Positions 42,390-54,186 of a stretch of DNA of 64,000 bases are shown piece after piece. Location of the stretch: the NCBI RefSeq assembly GCF_040939455.1, contig NC_134108.1, forward strand, positions 52,761,501 to 52,825,500, in the 5' to 3' direction. Position numbers and translations under genes: made by a program. Positions within the stretch are counted from its first letter, which is position 1. Each line of letters begins with the position of its first letter. The notes under the pieces are model-generated. The model did no database searches, was not told the DNA's origin, and saw only the letters and a list, made by a program, of their open reading frames with translations. The stretch comes from Microcebus murinus (taxonomy: Eukaryota > Chordata > Mammalia > Primates > Cheirogaleidae).

Positions 42390-44158
42390 CAGAGAGGTAT
42401 AACACTTGTACACTGAATATTATAAAACATGGCAGAAAGAAATTAAAGAAGACCTAAATACCTGGAAAGATATCTCATGTTCATGTACTAGAAGATTTAA
42501 TACTGTTAAGTTAGTAATACTACCCAAAGTGATTTATGGATTCATTGTAATCCCTATCAAAATCCCAATAAACATTTCTGCAGAAATGGAAAAAATCATA
42601 AAATAGATACAAGATTGCAAGGGACCCCACATAGTTGAAACAACCTTAATGAAAGGAAAAACAAAGTTGAAAGATTCAAAATTCCTGATTTCAAAACTTA
42701 CCAGAAAAAAAACCAAAACATTACTAGTAATCAACTTACCAGAAAAGACAAAAAATAAAAAATTACTAGTGTTGTACTGACATAAAGATGGACACATATA
42801 GATCAATATATGGAATAGAATTGAGAGTCCAGAAATAAAGCCATACATCTGTGGTCAATTGATTTCAATAAGGTGTCATGACCATTTAATGGGAAAAGAA
42901 TAGACTCTTCAACAAACAACCGGATATCTACATTCAAAAAAATGAATTTGGATCCCTACCCCACAATATATACAAAAACTAACAAAAATGGATCAATGAC
43001 CTAAATATGAGAGTTAAAACCATGAACTTCTAAAACTCAGAATAAAATATACAGAAATCTTCATGACCTTGGATTTGGCAATGAATTCTTAGATATGATC
43101 CACAAGCAATAAAAGACAAAAAATAGATAAATTAGACTTCAGCAAAATTAAAATATTTTGTGCATCAAAGGACACTATCAAGAAAATGGAAAGAAAACCT
43201 GCAGAATGAAAGAAAATATTTGAAAGTCATACATCTGATAAGAGTTGGCTGGCACCCAGGATTTATAAAGAACTCTTATGACTCAACAACAAAAGAACAA
43301 GCAGCCCACCAGAAAAATTGGCAAGGGACTTGAATAAACATTTCTCCAGATATACACAAATGACCAAAAAGAACATTAAAGACATTCAGACATTAAGACA
43401 TTCAACATCTTATTATAGAGACACAAGCCAAAACAACCATGATATCACTTCATACCCACTAGAATAGCTATACTTTTTTAAAAAATGAAAAGTAATAAGT
43501 ATTGCCAAAGATGTGGAACCCTCATACATTGCTAGTAGGAATGTAAAATGGTGCAGCTGCTATAGAAAACAGTTTGGCAGTTCCTCAAAAAGTTAAACAG
43601 AATTACTACATGATCTGGCAATTCCTCTCCTAGGTGTATACTCCAAAGAATTGAAAAATGGTATTCAAACTGGTATTGACACAAATGTTCACATCAGCAC
43701 CATTCACAAGAATCAAAAGCTGGAAATACCCAAGTGTTCATCAACAGGTAAATGGATTAACAAATTGTGGCATATCCATAAAATGGAATATTATTCAGCC
43801 ATAAAAAGGAATGAAGTTCCTGCATGCTATAGTGTGGGTTAACCTCAAAAACATTATTCTATGTGAAAGAAACCAGACATACAATGTCACATATTGTATG
43901 CTTCCATTTATATGAAATATCCACAATAGGAAAATCCATAGAGACAGAAAGCAGTTGAGTAGTTGCCAGGGGTTGGGAGAAGGAGGAATTGGGAAGTGAA
44001 GGCTTTATGGATATGGGGTTTCCTTTCAAGGGGATGAAATGTTTTTGAGCTAGACAGAGGTGTTGGTTGCACAGCACTGTGAATGTACTAAATGCTACTG
44101 CATTGTACATTTTGAGATGGTTAATTTTATGTTATGGACATTTTACCTAAAAAAAAAG
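42390..44158 (+). mobile_element. 5'-truncated L1 (late ORF2 and 3' UTR)
   Basis: Starts in the reverse-transcriptase/C-terminal part of ORF2 (words such as ATTCATTGTAATCCCTATCA and AGGACACTATCAAGAAAATG) and continues to CAAATTGTGGCATATCCAT, ATGGAATATTATTCAGCC, GGAATGAAGTTCCTGC, GCCAGGGGTTGGGAGAAGG and an A-tail at about 44149-44158. Numerous stops and frameshifts: dead copy. The 3' UTR resembles the L1MA/L1MB class. Remaining short frames (42406-42606, 43651-43842 plus) are ORF2 relics. Confidence 0.92.
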
Positions 44159-44499
44159 TATAGTGGGGCAGTGACATAGAACACACTGCAGCCATTAGCA
44201 TTTATTTCATAAATGTACATATGATGACAGATATTTTCATGACCTTCATTATAAAACAGGTTACAAATTAAATGATAGATTAAACTTTAAAAATCAAAAA
44301 ATTTTAAATTAAAACAAGTTATACATTTTTAAAAAGCAAAAGAGCAGAGAAACCAAGAGAGAGAACAGGGCCAGGGAAAATGAGAGAATGGAGCAAGAAG
44401 GAGGCAGAGGAAGAGGATGAGAAAATAAACATGAGAGTGAGCTAGAACAAAAATGTTGAAGTTGGGTAATATCTGTCATGGGGGGGGTGTGCAGAAAGG
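44159..44499. other. Purine-rich unassigned stretch
   Basis: No named repeat; includes an eight-base G run near 44480. Confidence 0.35.
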
Positions 44500-44960
44500 A
44501 GAATGCAGGAAGGTGTGCTCACCTACATAGCCGATAGAAGTGTAAACTGCAGCCACTTTGAAGAACAAGTTGTCACTAATGAATAAAATGAAAATGGACA
44601 TACTCAGAGTTCTACTTCTGGGTATATGACTTAGAGAAATTATCACATATTTGTTCAAGGAGTCGTGCACACAGAATTTATTTGTTATATCAAAATATTT
44701 GACTTTGTTACATGGCTTGAGCCAGGAAAAAAAAAGGAACTAAAAAAATACTGGAAACAACCTCAATAATTAAGGGAATGGATATACTAATAATATGATA
44801 ATATATAATCATTTAAAAGAATTATTTATATATTGTATATGTGAAAAGACAAATACAGTTTGATGCCACACAATATACATTAGTATATGACATTATATTA
44901 ATGTATTCTTGTATAATAGAAAGAAAATGAGGGATATAGAGAAAGAAAACTAGGGAGAAT
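44500..44960 (+). mobile_element. Old L1 3' fragment
   Basis: AGTTCTACTTCTGGGTATAT, ACTGGAAACAACCTCAATAA and GGGAATGGATATACTAATAA are diverged words from the end of L1 ORF2. Older than the neighbouring L1. Confidence 0.6.
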
Positions 44961-45004
44961 TATTATTCAGGGACTAATAAACGAAAGAAGCATGAGAGGA
45001 AAGA

Positions 45005-45086
45005 GGAAGGAAGGAAGGAAGGAAGGAAGGAAGGAAGGAAGGAAGGAAGGAAGGAAGGAAGGAAGGAAGGAAGGAAGGAAGGAAGG
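45005..45086 (+). repeat. (GGAA)n microsatellite
   Basis: About 20 units of GAAG, almost uninterrupted. It gives a run of PSFL repeats in the minus-strand frame 44963-45148, which is not a gene. GGAA arrays are potential ETS-factor binding sites, a general property of such arrays, not shown here. Confidence 0.96.
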
Positions 45087-45624
45087 GGGCTGAGCATGCC
45101 AGGCTGGATTTGTACCTGGAGGTAAGGGCAATTAGCAAGCAGGTACATAAATGCAGGGGTTGAGGCTAAAGGCAGAGCAAGTTGACATCAAGAGGAGGAA
45201 AAAAGAAAGACACTAGAAGCCTCAAATTAAAGCTTTACGAAGATAGGTGGATTAAATGAAACATGGTTTAAGTACTTACCGTGTTCCTAGTTCTTTACTG
45301 TAAGTATTCCTTGCATTGCCGTGCAACTTGAGTTACACAAGCTGAGTTGACTGTGTTTCTGTCCAACCACAGCAGTTTTCACTCAGACACTATCCCGAAG
45401 GACCTGAAGGGAAGCGGGCTGTGGATCTCAGACACAATCTTCTGGGCAGAAATGCAGCTGGAAATCCCTACACCTATGGCTGATCTGTAGGACACAATTT
45501 CATCAGTTTTTGTTTTATGGAGACTCTGCCATGATCAAGGCTGGGAAATGAATGTGAAAAAGTACAAGGAAAATCAGAATGTAACAGGGCAACACTATGT
45601 AATACAAAATTTATCAAAGAAGGA
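45087..45624. other. Unassigned non-coding stretch
   Basis: No recognised feature between the GGAA array and the MLT1 LTR. Confidence 0.35.
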
Positions 45625-46180
45625 ATTGCACTCTGTATACACTCTCACAATTTAGGGGTGGGCAGGAGCCCAGGCATGGATTGAGTGGGTCCTCTGCTCA
45701 GGGTTTCACAAAGCTGCAATTAAGGTGTCATCTAGTCTGTGTTCTCTCACCTGGATGCCTGACTGGGGAAGAATCTACTTCTAAAGTCACTTAAACGGTT
45801 GACAGAATTCATTTCCTTGAGTTTGTAGGACTGAGGGCCCTGACTTCTTGCTGTCTGGCTGTTGGCTAGAGGCTGCCTTTCAGCTCCTACAGGTCACAGT
45901 GGTTCCTTACCACACGGACTTCCCCAACACCACCATTTACTTCATCAAGCCCCGTACAGTCTCTAGAGAGACTCTGCTAGCAAGAGGGAGTCTTTTATAA
46001 GGTAACATAGTTACAAAAGTGACATGCATCACCTTCCTTATAGTTATTGTTCAGAAACAAGTCACCCATCCCAACCCCATTCAAGAGGAGGGGATCCAAC
46101 AGAGTTGTGAACATAAAGGTGCTGGGAATCACGGGGGCCACCATGTAATCTGTCACACCAGCATATCTTTGTTGCTTCTG
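45625..46180 (-). mobile_element. MLT1-type MaLR LTR
   Basis: Reverse orientation: GAGTGGGTCCTCTGCTCAGG, GCAATTAAGGTGTCATC, GACTGGGGAAGAATCTACTT, GACAGAATTCATTTCCTTG, TAGGACTGAGGGCCCTGAC, TAGAGGCTGCCTTTCAGC and CACAGTGGTTCCTTACCAC in the order of the MLT1 consensus. Confidence 0.82.
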
Positions 46181-46441
46181 AGTTTTTAAATTAAAAATAA
46201 CCCCCAAAATAATACTGGATTTTTAAAATGTAGAACACTAAATAGGAAGTAAAATCTAAACCCAGAGTATATCTGATGTCAAAGCTCATGGCCTCCTCAC
46301 TCTCCTAGCCATATTTCAAATTTATATGTATATACCACGGACTAGATCCAGTTCAAATTGGATTTCCAACATTGAGCAAATCCCTATAATGAAGAGTCAG
46401 AGCAAAGGCCTGAGAGTTAAGTGCTTTCTAGCCATTTATGG

Positions 46442-46911
46442 CTGTAGTATCCAACCCCTGGGCCATGGACCAGTACTGGTCTGTGGCCTGCCTGGAACCG
46501 GGCTGCATGGAGGAGGTGAGCAGTGGGCGAGCAAGGGAAACTTCATCTGTATTTACAGCCCCTCCCCATCACTGGCATCACCGCATAAGCTCCACGTCCT
46601 GTCAGTTCAGCAGCAGCATTAGATTCTCATAGGAGCATGAACCCTACTGTAAACAGTGCACGTGAGGGATCTAGGTTGCATGCTCCTTATGAGAATCTGA
46701 TGTCCGATGATCTGAGGTGGAGCTGAGGCGGCAATGCTAACGCTGGGGAGCAGCTGCAAATACAGACTATCTTTAGCAGAGAGGTTTGGCCGCAGGATAA
46801 ATGTAATGCGCTTGAATCATCCTGAAACCATTCCACCTCCCCCCACCATCCGTGGAAAAATTGTCTTCCATGAAACTGGTCCTTGGTGCCCAAAATGGTT
46901 GTGGACTGCTG
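46442..46911. mobile_element. hAT-type DNA transposon with 8-bp target duplication
   Basis: 470-bp non-autonomous element starting TATCCAACCCCTGGGCCATG and ending TGGTTGTGGACTGCTG. Internal words TTAGATTCTCATAGGAGC, GGGATCTAGGTTGC and GTGGAAAAATTGTCTTCCAT match a common human hAT MITE whose exact name I am unsure of. ATTTATGG at 46434-46441 and ACTTATGG at 46912-46919 form an 8-bp target duplication (7 of 8), the hAT signature. The frames at 46326-46979 (both strands) derive from it. Confidence 0.88.
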
Positions 46912-46919
46912 ACTTATGG

Positions 46920-47480
46920 GGTGTAGCAATATGGGTATTTTTTAAATCCTTAGTTCCAGCATCAATGAAAGGGAGTTAATTTTACCATCTATATTCATTG
47001 TTTTGTGGTTATTCTGGGGCTCAGAAGAGACATTGATTACTCAGTAAATCTGTTCCTGAAATTATTGTTACCAACGTTTATACAAAATGAAAAAGAGGGA
47101 AGGAGATGAAATACTTGAATAAGTTGTGTGTTTTACTGGTCCCTCCCCGACCACCACACGATTTTGTCACCAAAACAAAATTAAACTTTGCTAATTGCAT
47201 AGGAAGAAAAAAATGCACTTTATTATTTCTTTAAATTGTATGCATTTACTTATTATTGATTTCAACTTTTTTTGTCATTTGTGCTTTAAATTTTTTTCCT
47301 TTAAAGATTGTCTATGTCCTCTACCCATTTGCTTTTTGCGATGTTTATTCATTTGAATAAAGACACCATATTAACCTTTCTCTGTCTCATACACCCAAAT
47401 ATTCCCAAATATTCCCTTTCATTTCAATAGTCAGCTCCATCGCTCCCTGCCTGGTGTATCAGCGAATATTAGGTATAGTT
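46920..47480. other. Upstream flank of the CpG island
   Basis: AT-rich. A short reverse L1-like piece lies at about 47240-47345 (GATTGTCTATGTCCTCTACC). A weak TATA-like AGTTTATAACC occurs at about 47477-47487, just before the GC-rich sequence begins. Confidence 0.4.
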
Positions 47481-48330
47481 TATAACCTTGAGCGGCGCAC
47501 GCTCAGGTAAGCACATCTTTGGAAACTTTAGTCCGCAGAGGCCGCTCGCATACGCAGCAGTCCCGCACACGGGTGGCTGCACCGCCTGCTCCCTGGGGAC
47601 TTGGGTTGCCCGAGGCGCCGCCGCCGTCCCCGCTGCGCCCCGGGGCGCGCGCCCGTGCCCGGTCCCGGTTCGCGTCGCCGCCGCTCCGGAGCAGGCTGCA
47701 GTCACGCTGCGTCCGGGCGCAGGGCGGGCGCCGAGGCGCTCGCAAGGTGGGTGCTGCGGACTTCCGCGCGGGCCACCCGGTGCCAGCGCGCTCGGCTGGG
47801 AAACTTCTGCAGCCCTGCTGGGCCGGAGCTCCGCGCAGGGCCGGGAAATGAAAGGTAAGGAGGGGACCCCAGGGGCGCCAAGCCCGTCGCCTTCCGGAGC
47901 TGTCCGCACCCTCGCACCCCGCGGCCGCTTCGGGCAACTTTGCGGGCGCAGCTTCTGCCCCGGCCCAGCCCAGGGGTGGGGGCAGCGAGGTCGCCGACCC
48001 CCGGGAGCGCCTGTGCCCCGCGGTCCAGCGTCCCTGCGCTGCCCGCGCCTCTCAAGCCAACTGCGCGTCTGGGGATCCGGGCGGCGCCGTTCGCGGCTCA
48101 GCGCGCGGGCCCCTGGGGAACGCGAGTCGTCTGCCAGAGAGACTTTCAGGCAAATCTTCCCAGATCTTCTCCCACAGGTCCCACTCTTGCCCCAGGCACC
48201 TTGGAGCCCAAAGAAACAGGCCAGATTTGCGAGGAGCAAAGCGGGTCCTAGGGGCCCTGACAATCTTGGTTTCACCTTGGGTAATGGGCAAGTCGCGCCA
48301 CTGTCGGGAATCCCCACCCCCCATCCCTCT
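47480..48330 (+). promoter_or_regulatory. CpG island, probable gene promoter
   Basis: Abrupt change from AT-rich, CpG-depleted DNA to about 850 bp dense in CpG, with GC-box words (CAGGGCGGGCGCC near 47720, CCGCCGCCGTCCCC near 47620). It is the only such island in the window and is not a known repeat. Mammalian CpG islands usually mark promoters; the plus-strand donors favour transcription to the right, but CpG-island promoters are often bidirectional. Long frames open on both strands here follow from few stop codons in GC-rich DNA. The downstream gene is not identified. Confidence 0.85.
47490..47854 (+). other. Putative first exon(s) with consensus splice donors
   Basis: Three plus-strand donors lie inside the CpG island: CTCAG/GTAAGC (GT at 47506), CGCAAG/GTGGGT (GT at 47747) and ATGAAAG/GTAAGG (GT at 47855). 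The last is the strongest and is preceded by an ATG at 47848-47850 in context CGGGAAATGA, so a first coding exon with only two full codons before the intron is possible; equally the exon may be untranslated. No downstream exon was recognised, so gene identity, start site and frame are open. Inference from motifs only. Confidence 0.45.
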
Positions 48331-50189
48331 CTGAAAGCAAAGGGCCCGACTGTGGTCAGTGTTTTCTCACCGAGTTGGGGGCACGAAAATGCTGTCTCAT
48401 CAAAGGTCGCATTGACCTGTTTTTTCTATTTGGGGATTCCCCCTGCCATACAAAGGAGAAACAAAGAAATTTGACAACCACAAAAGTACCTGATCACCAA
48501 GGTCGGTTACAGTGGTATAGTTTTGAGGGTCTACTTTAGTAGAAGATTAAAGGCACAAAATACAGTAAGGGGCTAGGACAAAAAAATTGTTTTAGCTAGA
48601 AGACATTTGCAGAAATTGAAAAATTGTTTTAAAATAATAAATGAAAGGTAAAATTAGAAACACTTTTGAACGTAAATCTATTTACTAAACTTCTTTCTTG
48701 ACTTTTCACTCTTAACTCTGGTACTTAACGTATTTTGAATTTGCAAGCCTACAAACTGCAATTGAATTTTATGGCAGCCTTAAAAAAATTGCCTGTTCAT
48801 AGTTTGGTGGCTATTTTTTCTCTCTCTCTTATTATAAATTCTAGGGACTGTTGCATGAAAATATCCCTCTTGTGAGAGTATGGTAACTTGGCACTATTCT
48901 TTATGGCAATAGGAAACCAAACAAGAACTACATGGAACAGAAAATATAAGCAAAAACTGGATCTCAGACTCCACATTTTAAAAATGAAGAGTTCTGGCTG
49001 ATCCCAGATCCATCCCATATAATCTCTGAGGTTCTCTGCTGTCCTGAAAAATCTGTGTGTGTGTCCTCGGGAGTTTGGGATACAAATATTAATTGAGAGC
49101 TAGAGGAAGATATTATCTGTCCTCAAAATTTTATACATTTAAATTTAGACATTTGATAATTGAGTTTCTTTAATCATATCAGTCTCTCAAAATAGCTGAA
49201 TCATTGTGCATCCTGTGCTTCTAAAAGGTTATATTCTATGCTATTAAATAAAAATGTGTCATGGGCAACCAAAATCCTGTACTTCTTACCACAAGGCTGA
49301 CTAATAGTGTTGACACACTGAGCTTATTTTGAAACAGTTCTCCAGGAAAGATCAAGAATGTTATGATGCATTTGCTGCAATATGTGAGTATGACAACACA
49401 TAAGCAACATGGCAGGCAAGAAATTTCAAAACTGCTTTGGAAAATATCCACGATTGATCCACAAGACTGTAAACTGCAATTGAGATCATTATTTGTTAAT
49501 TATGGTCATTGGTTAACTGAAATTATAAACTACAGAGAGTATGAATTTATCTACAATTAATAGAGGAGTATATTGAATCATTGATTAGATTCTTTTAAAG
49601 GAAGAGAGGACATGTTTCTCCCTTTTATGTAAGTACTTAGGAGTCTTAAAGTAGAAGTTACAACAGGTATTTTCTGAATTAAATAAAAAAAAATAAATAA
49701 CCAAACGTTCTTGACTTACTTTACCTATAAAAATGCTGGGTCCTCCTCCAACCCAGAGAATCCAGGGACTAATTCATATGGACCTAAAGTGAGACCTTTT
49801 CACTTTGTGTTCTTTAACAGTTTCAGAGTGTGTGAGCGCCAAACCCAAACCTTTAGTGGCTTTCATATACTCTGAAATTGGCCAAGATGGAATAATCAAG
49901 AAGGGGGTGTAGGGTAGTATTAGAAAGATAAGCAACTGGCTAAGCTTGAAGAAGAATTTCCCTCTCTCTCCGAGCTTCATTTTCCACTCTGAACAATGGC
50001 AGAGTTGTTAGATGGCAGAGTTGCTGTAGCAGAGATAGCAGAGTTGCTGTAACTCCTAATGCTTACACATACTAATTATTGGTTAGTAATTGCACAGCTA
50101 ATCTTGGTTCTCCTTGTCTTCCTTGGTTCTCCCTGTCTTCTGTGGAAGGTATTTTATTCACTGAACAAATTATAGACCGAACACTAGGT
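48331..50189. other. Unassigned stretch, probably first intron or flank
   Basis: AT-rich with no exon recognised. The short frames 48797-49018 and 49236-49451 (minus) and 49363-49560 (plus) have no domain. If the CpG island drives a plus-strand gene, this would be intron 1. Confidence 0.35.
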
Positions 50190-50335
50190 TACAGGTTTTC
50201 CTTTTAATTTCAAAAATTCTGTGTGGCAAAGTTTTGATAATTGTTCGACCTAGGTAATGGGCATATGGGTATTTATTATGTACTATTTTCTCTATTTTTG
50301 TGCATGTTTAAAATTATTCAAAAAAAATTTTTGAG
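50190..50335 (+). mobile_element. L1-type 3' terminus (short)
   Basis: GTAATGGGCATATGGGTATT, TATTATGTACTATTTTCTC and TGCATGTTTAAAATTATTCA are the closing words of an old L1M 3' UTR. Confidence 0.5.
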
Positions 50336-50849
50336 TTTGAATCTGAAAAAAATCACATTATAAAAGACATTTCTAATCTAGACTTTCATTTTAAATTGTA
50401 TTTTTTATTGAACATATAAATATGGATAAACACAAATTATATACTATAAGGGAGTGGGTGGGCAGAGAATGGTATTGGAGAACAATTCATGGTGGTGTTC
50501 AACTTTTTTGTGGAATTTTTCTTTATTATGAAAGGATCTAAAGAAAATATACTGCTGATGTTTATTAATTCTGGTTGTTGGGTTCATGGATTTTATTATT
50601 TTTTTGAAATTTTTATGGTTAAAAATTTTCAAATTAATATAAACTCACTTTCTTATTTTCTAAAATTATGAGGAATGCAAACAATGCAGATATATAAAAA
50701 GAAAAAAATGAGAAGTATCTCACAATCCAGAAATACTCATCTTTAACAATAAGTAAAAATCATTCCATATGCATTTATACAAATAGGATATATTGCTAGA
50801 TAAAAGACAGAAATACTTTATAAAAAATAAGATTGTTAAATAGCCATTA
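50336..50849. other. AT-rich unassigned stretch
   Basis: No recognised feature. Overlapping opposite-strand frames at 50444-50671 are chance in AT-rich sequence. Confidence 0.35.
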
Positions 50850-51238
50850 GCCTAAGGCTGTTTCCCTACTTTTGAGTTCCTATGTAAAAAACTGACTAAC
50901 TGACCTAACTTGTGTGTAGACAAACAGAAACCTGACTTAGGAGTCTATTTTTTATAACACATAGCCAGGTTTTAACCAATTACAAACAGCCAAGCTTCAG
51001 CCAGTCACAGGCAGCCAGCTTATCACTCCATACCCAAATAAAACTGATGCCTAGCTGTAGCCAATCAAGTGATTTCTCTACTTTGTTTCTGTGTTCAGCT
51101 TTTAAAAGCTCATTGCTCATGCTACTGGGTGGTGCTCTCTAAACCTCTTCTGATTCTGAGTGCTGTCTGATTCATGAATAGTTCTTTGATCAAATAAAGT
51201 CTGTTAAATTTCATTTGTCTAAAGTTTTTCTTTCAATA
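50850..51238 (+). mobile_element. ERV1-type solo LTR
   Basis: GCCAAGCTTCAGCCAGTCAC, CTAGCTGTAGCCAATCAAG (CCAAT box), AGCTTTTAAAAGCTC (TATA-like), GATTCATGAATAGTTCTTTG, CAAATAAAGTCTGTTAAATT (polyadenylation signal at about 51194-51199) and the end AGTTTTTCTTTCAAT form a gammaretrovirus-like LTR in the usual order. Subfamily not determined. No internal viral genes are adjacent. Confidence 0.75.
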
Positions 51239-51405
51239 GGATAATACTAGAGATACTTTTTTAAATAAAAATTTTATGATATATTAACAAAAGAAGAAAC
51301 AGTAGTGAAAGTGAAAGAATTGTAACTTGACATCAGTGTTTCTTTATCCTGAGAGAGAACCGATTCTTCCCAACCGATGTCTTCCCAATTAAGAAAAGAG
51401 ATTCT

Positions 51406-51744
<339 letters not shown>

Positions 51745-51759
51745 AAGAAAAGAGATTCT

Positions 51760-52163
51760 GAATGCATCTTGAAGTCAAAATTTTTTACACATATATTAGT
51801 CATAAACATGTACAGTCAGGGGCTCCCTGTTATAAAAGATGAAGCATTGGCACTTTTATACTATACTTCCTATAGTTTCACTTCTACTTATATCCCAATG
51901 TTTTTGATATATATGTTTTCATGCTGTATCTATAACTTTTGCAGTGTGTTTTGTGAACCTTATTTCAGCCATTATTATTTCTTGGTTTTATAACTAGAAT
52001 CATTGCTGATCACTAGTTCTTTTACCATGGCATCTCAAGTATCAACTTTAAAATTTTCATTTATCCTTTGATTGGCACGTGTTTGGGGTTTATTTTTCCC
52101 CCAAGAGGGCTCATTTCTTGCTCTGTCTTTTTGTATTAAAAAGGTCCATATTTTATTTCTATA
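51760..52163. other. Unassigned stretch
   Basis: AT-rich; nothing recognised between the Alu and the MITE. Confidence 0.35.
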
Positions 52164-52393
52164 CAGACAATCTCCAACTTAACAATTGTTTGACTTATGA
52201 TGTTTCAACTTTACAGTTGTGTAAAAGCAAGACACATTCAGTATGCTCCTTGACTTATAATGAGTTGTGTCTATATAAACTCATTGTCATTGTAAATTGA
52301 AACTATGTCAAAAGTGCATTTTGGACTTATGATATTTTCAACTTACAATGGATTTATTCAGATGTAACCTCATTGTAAGTCGAAAAGCATCTG
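52164..52393. mobile_element. TA-flanked Tigger-type MITE
   Basis: 230-bp element with terminal inverted repeats CAGACAATCTCCAACTTAAC and, at the other end, ATTGTAAGTCGAAAAGCATCTG; TA on both sides (52162-52163, 52394-52395). Internal words TTTTCAACTTACAATGG and TTTGACTTATGATGTTTCA fit a common pogo-type MITE. No coding capacity. Confidence 0.82.
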
Positions 52394-52395
52394 TA

Positions 52396-53991
52396 CTTGA
52401 ATTACCATGTGACTCATTTTAACATTTTTGGGCCATAGTTTCCTTACATAGTGCAGCTCTTGGTCCATTAGCTTCTGGAATATAATGTGGCCATGGAAAA
52501 GTCTTAGGTTTGCCTCAAAATTTTCCTCCATGCAATTGACTTGCTTTTTCTACCTCGAGTCCTAAAGTACTCTTTCTATTCTTGAAGTTTAGTAACTCAG
52601 CTAGGCTATATCATGGTTAAGTTCTATATCAATTTTTTATGGAACTTCATGCATTCTTTCTATTGGGATAATCTGTTGTTCTTAATTTCAGGAGTATTTT
52701 TTTCCATTATGAATGTTTTTCTTTTCCATTTTGTAATCTCTACTTCAAAGACATCAATTATTCTTACACCATCTTGTCTTTGTCCTCTGAATTGATTATT
52801 TTCTGTTTTAATTTCTCATTTGTTTTTTTCAGCATTCACAGTTACTGTCTAAATGATTAAAATATAACTGATTCATAAATGAAAATACAGAATGGTATAA
52901 ACAGCAGAAATGAGGATATTTGTATTCTAACATGGCCAATTGTTTTTTTTAAAGAGGTTTCCTTTCTTGAAAAACAGAAAAATAATGATCCTTCCCTCTT
53001 GCCCCCAGTATTCTTATGGCTTTGGAATGACATTTGTGAAGTATTTCATACGGGTTCTGATATAGGGTTGCTACTCAACAGATGCTAGTTATTATTACTT
53101 ACTATATTTTTTACTCCATTCAAGATTGGAGAGGGGTGGTGTTAAAATTCAAGTTCCAAACACATGTTACATTTTAATTGTTCTGGAAGCCACAGTGCAA
53201 GAAGGATAGATGGTGCCTTTTTTCCTCTGTCATAAAAGGAAATTTAACCACTATGAAAAAAAGAGAGAAACAAAAACACTTTAAAACATTCTGTTTGGAA
53301 GTTCTGTTGTGGGATCTAAGCTTTGTTTTCTGTTCTTTGTGTTCATTTTCAAGTTTAAATGAAATTTTGGCAACTTACAGGAATCCATCAACTAGTGGAC
53401 CATCTTTGGTGAAGACTTGGCTAGATAGGAAAGGAAATTTAATATAAAGATTTTAATTGCACTATGGGGGAAAGTAATTCCTGATAAAGAAATTTTGTTT
53501 AGAAAAAAGAGAAAGCAAACTATAAAAAGATGTAAATGAGATCAACTTAGTGTAGATTCACTCCATCCAATAGGGACCTTAGCAGCTCTGAGTTCTTGAG
53601 GCTGCAGACTGACAACTTGAAGCCAGATCTGGCCTTTGAAGTTTTGCCTACACAGCAATTGTCCTTTTGTGTCTAGTTGTGTACATTTACTGTGCCATGC
53701 TGCTCTCCTCTGATCACAACCTCAAAGAACACTTTTTAAAAAGAGTTCTTGTAATTTTCATTTAAATATGTACTGTCAGCCAATACCAAGGAGTTTTGTC
53801 TCGTATGACCAAAGAAATGTAATGAGAAAAGAAATGCTTGACTATTAAGTACTGATATTCATCAAAATCTTTGTGAAACTGAGGTCTTAAAGGATTTTTT
53901 AAAAATTCTGAAAATATATTGTAGCAACTATTGTTAACAGATATAAATATTCACCGTTAATATGTGCAATGATGTTAACATGGCAAGAAAT
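52396..53991. other. Unassigned stretch with a weak MIR trace
   Basis: No exon or clear repeat. A diverged MIR 3' end may lie at 53030-53100 (ACTCAACAGATGCTAGTTAT). The frame 53178-53447 has no domain and no splice context. Confidence 0.35.
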
Positions 53992-54006
53992 TAAAAGGTA
54001 AATGTA

Positions 54007-54165
54007 GGCTGGATGAAGTGGCTCACACCTGTAATCCCAGTGCTTTGGGAGGCTAAGGCAGGAGGATAGATCGAGTCCAGGAGTTTGAGGTTACGGTGAG
54101 CTATGATCATGCCACTGTACTCCAGCCTGGGTGACAAAGTGAGACCCTGTCTCTAAGGAAAAAGA
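54007..54165 (+). mobile_element. Alu monomer (FLAM/FRAM-like)
   Basis: GGCTGGATGAAGTGGCTCAC to GAGACCCTGTCTCTAAGG with an AAAAAGAAAAAGG tail; one arm only. AAAAGGTAAATGT before and AAAAAGGTAATGT after suggest a diverged target-site duplication. Confidence 0.85.
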
Positions 54166-54186
54166 AAAAGGTAATGTGCTAATAAA

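Noticed and set aside
42390..44158. Possible active L1
   Set aside because: Truncated at the 5' side, lacks ORF1 and most of ORF2, and has many stops and frameshifts.
44963..45148. Frame with PSFL repeats
   Set aside because: Translation of the GGAA microsatellite.
47488..48474. 328-codon plus-strand frame in the CpG island
   Set aside because: It begins with TTG, not ATG. At least five other frames on both strands are also open over the same interval, including 282 codons on the minus strand. Long frames are expected where stop codons are rare, and consensus donors cut through it.
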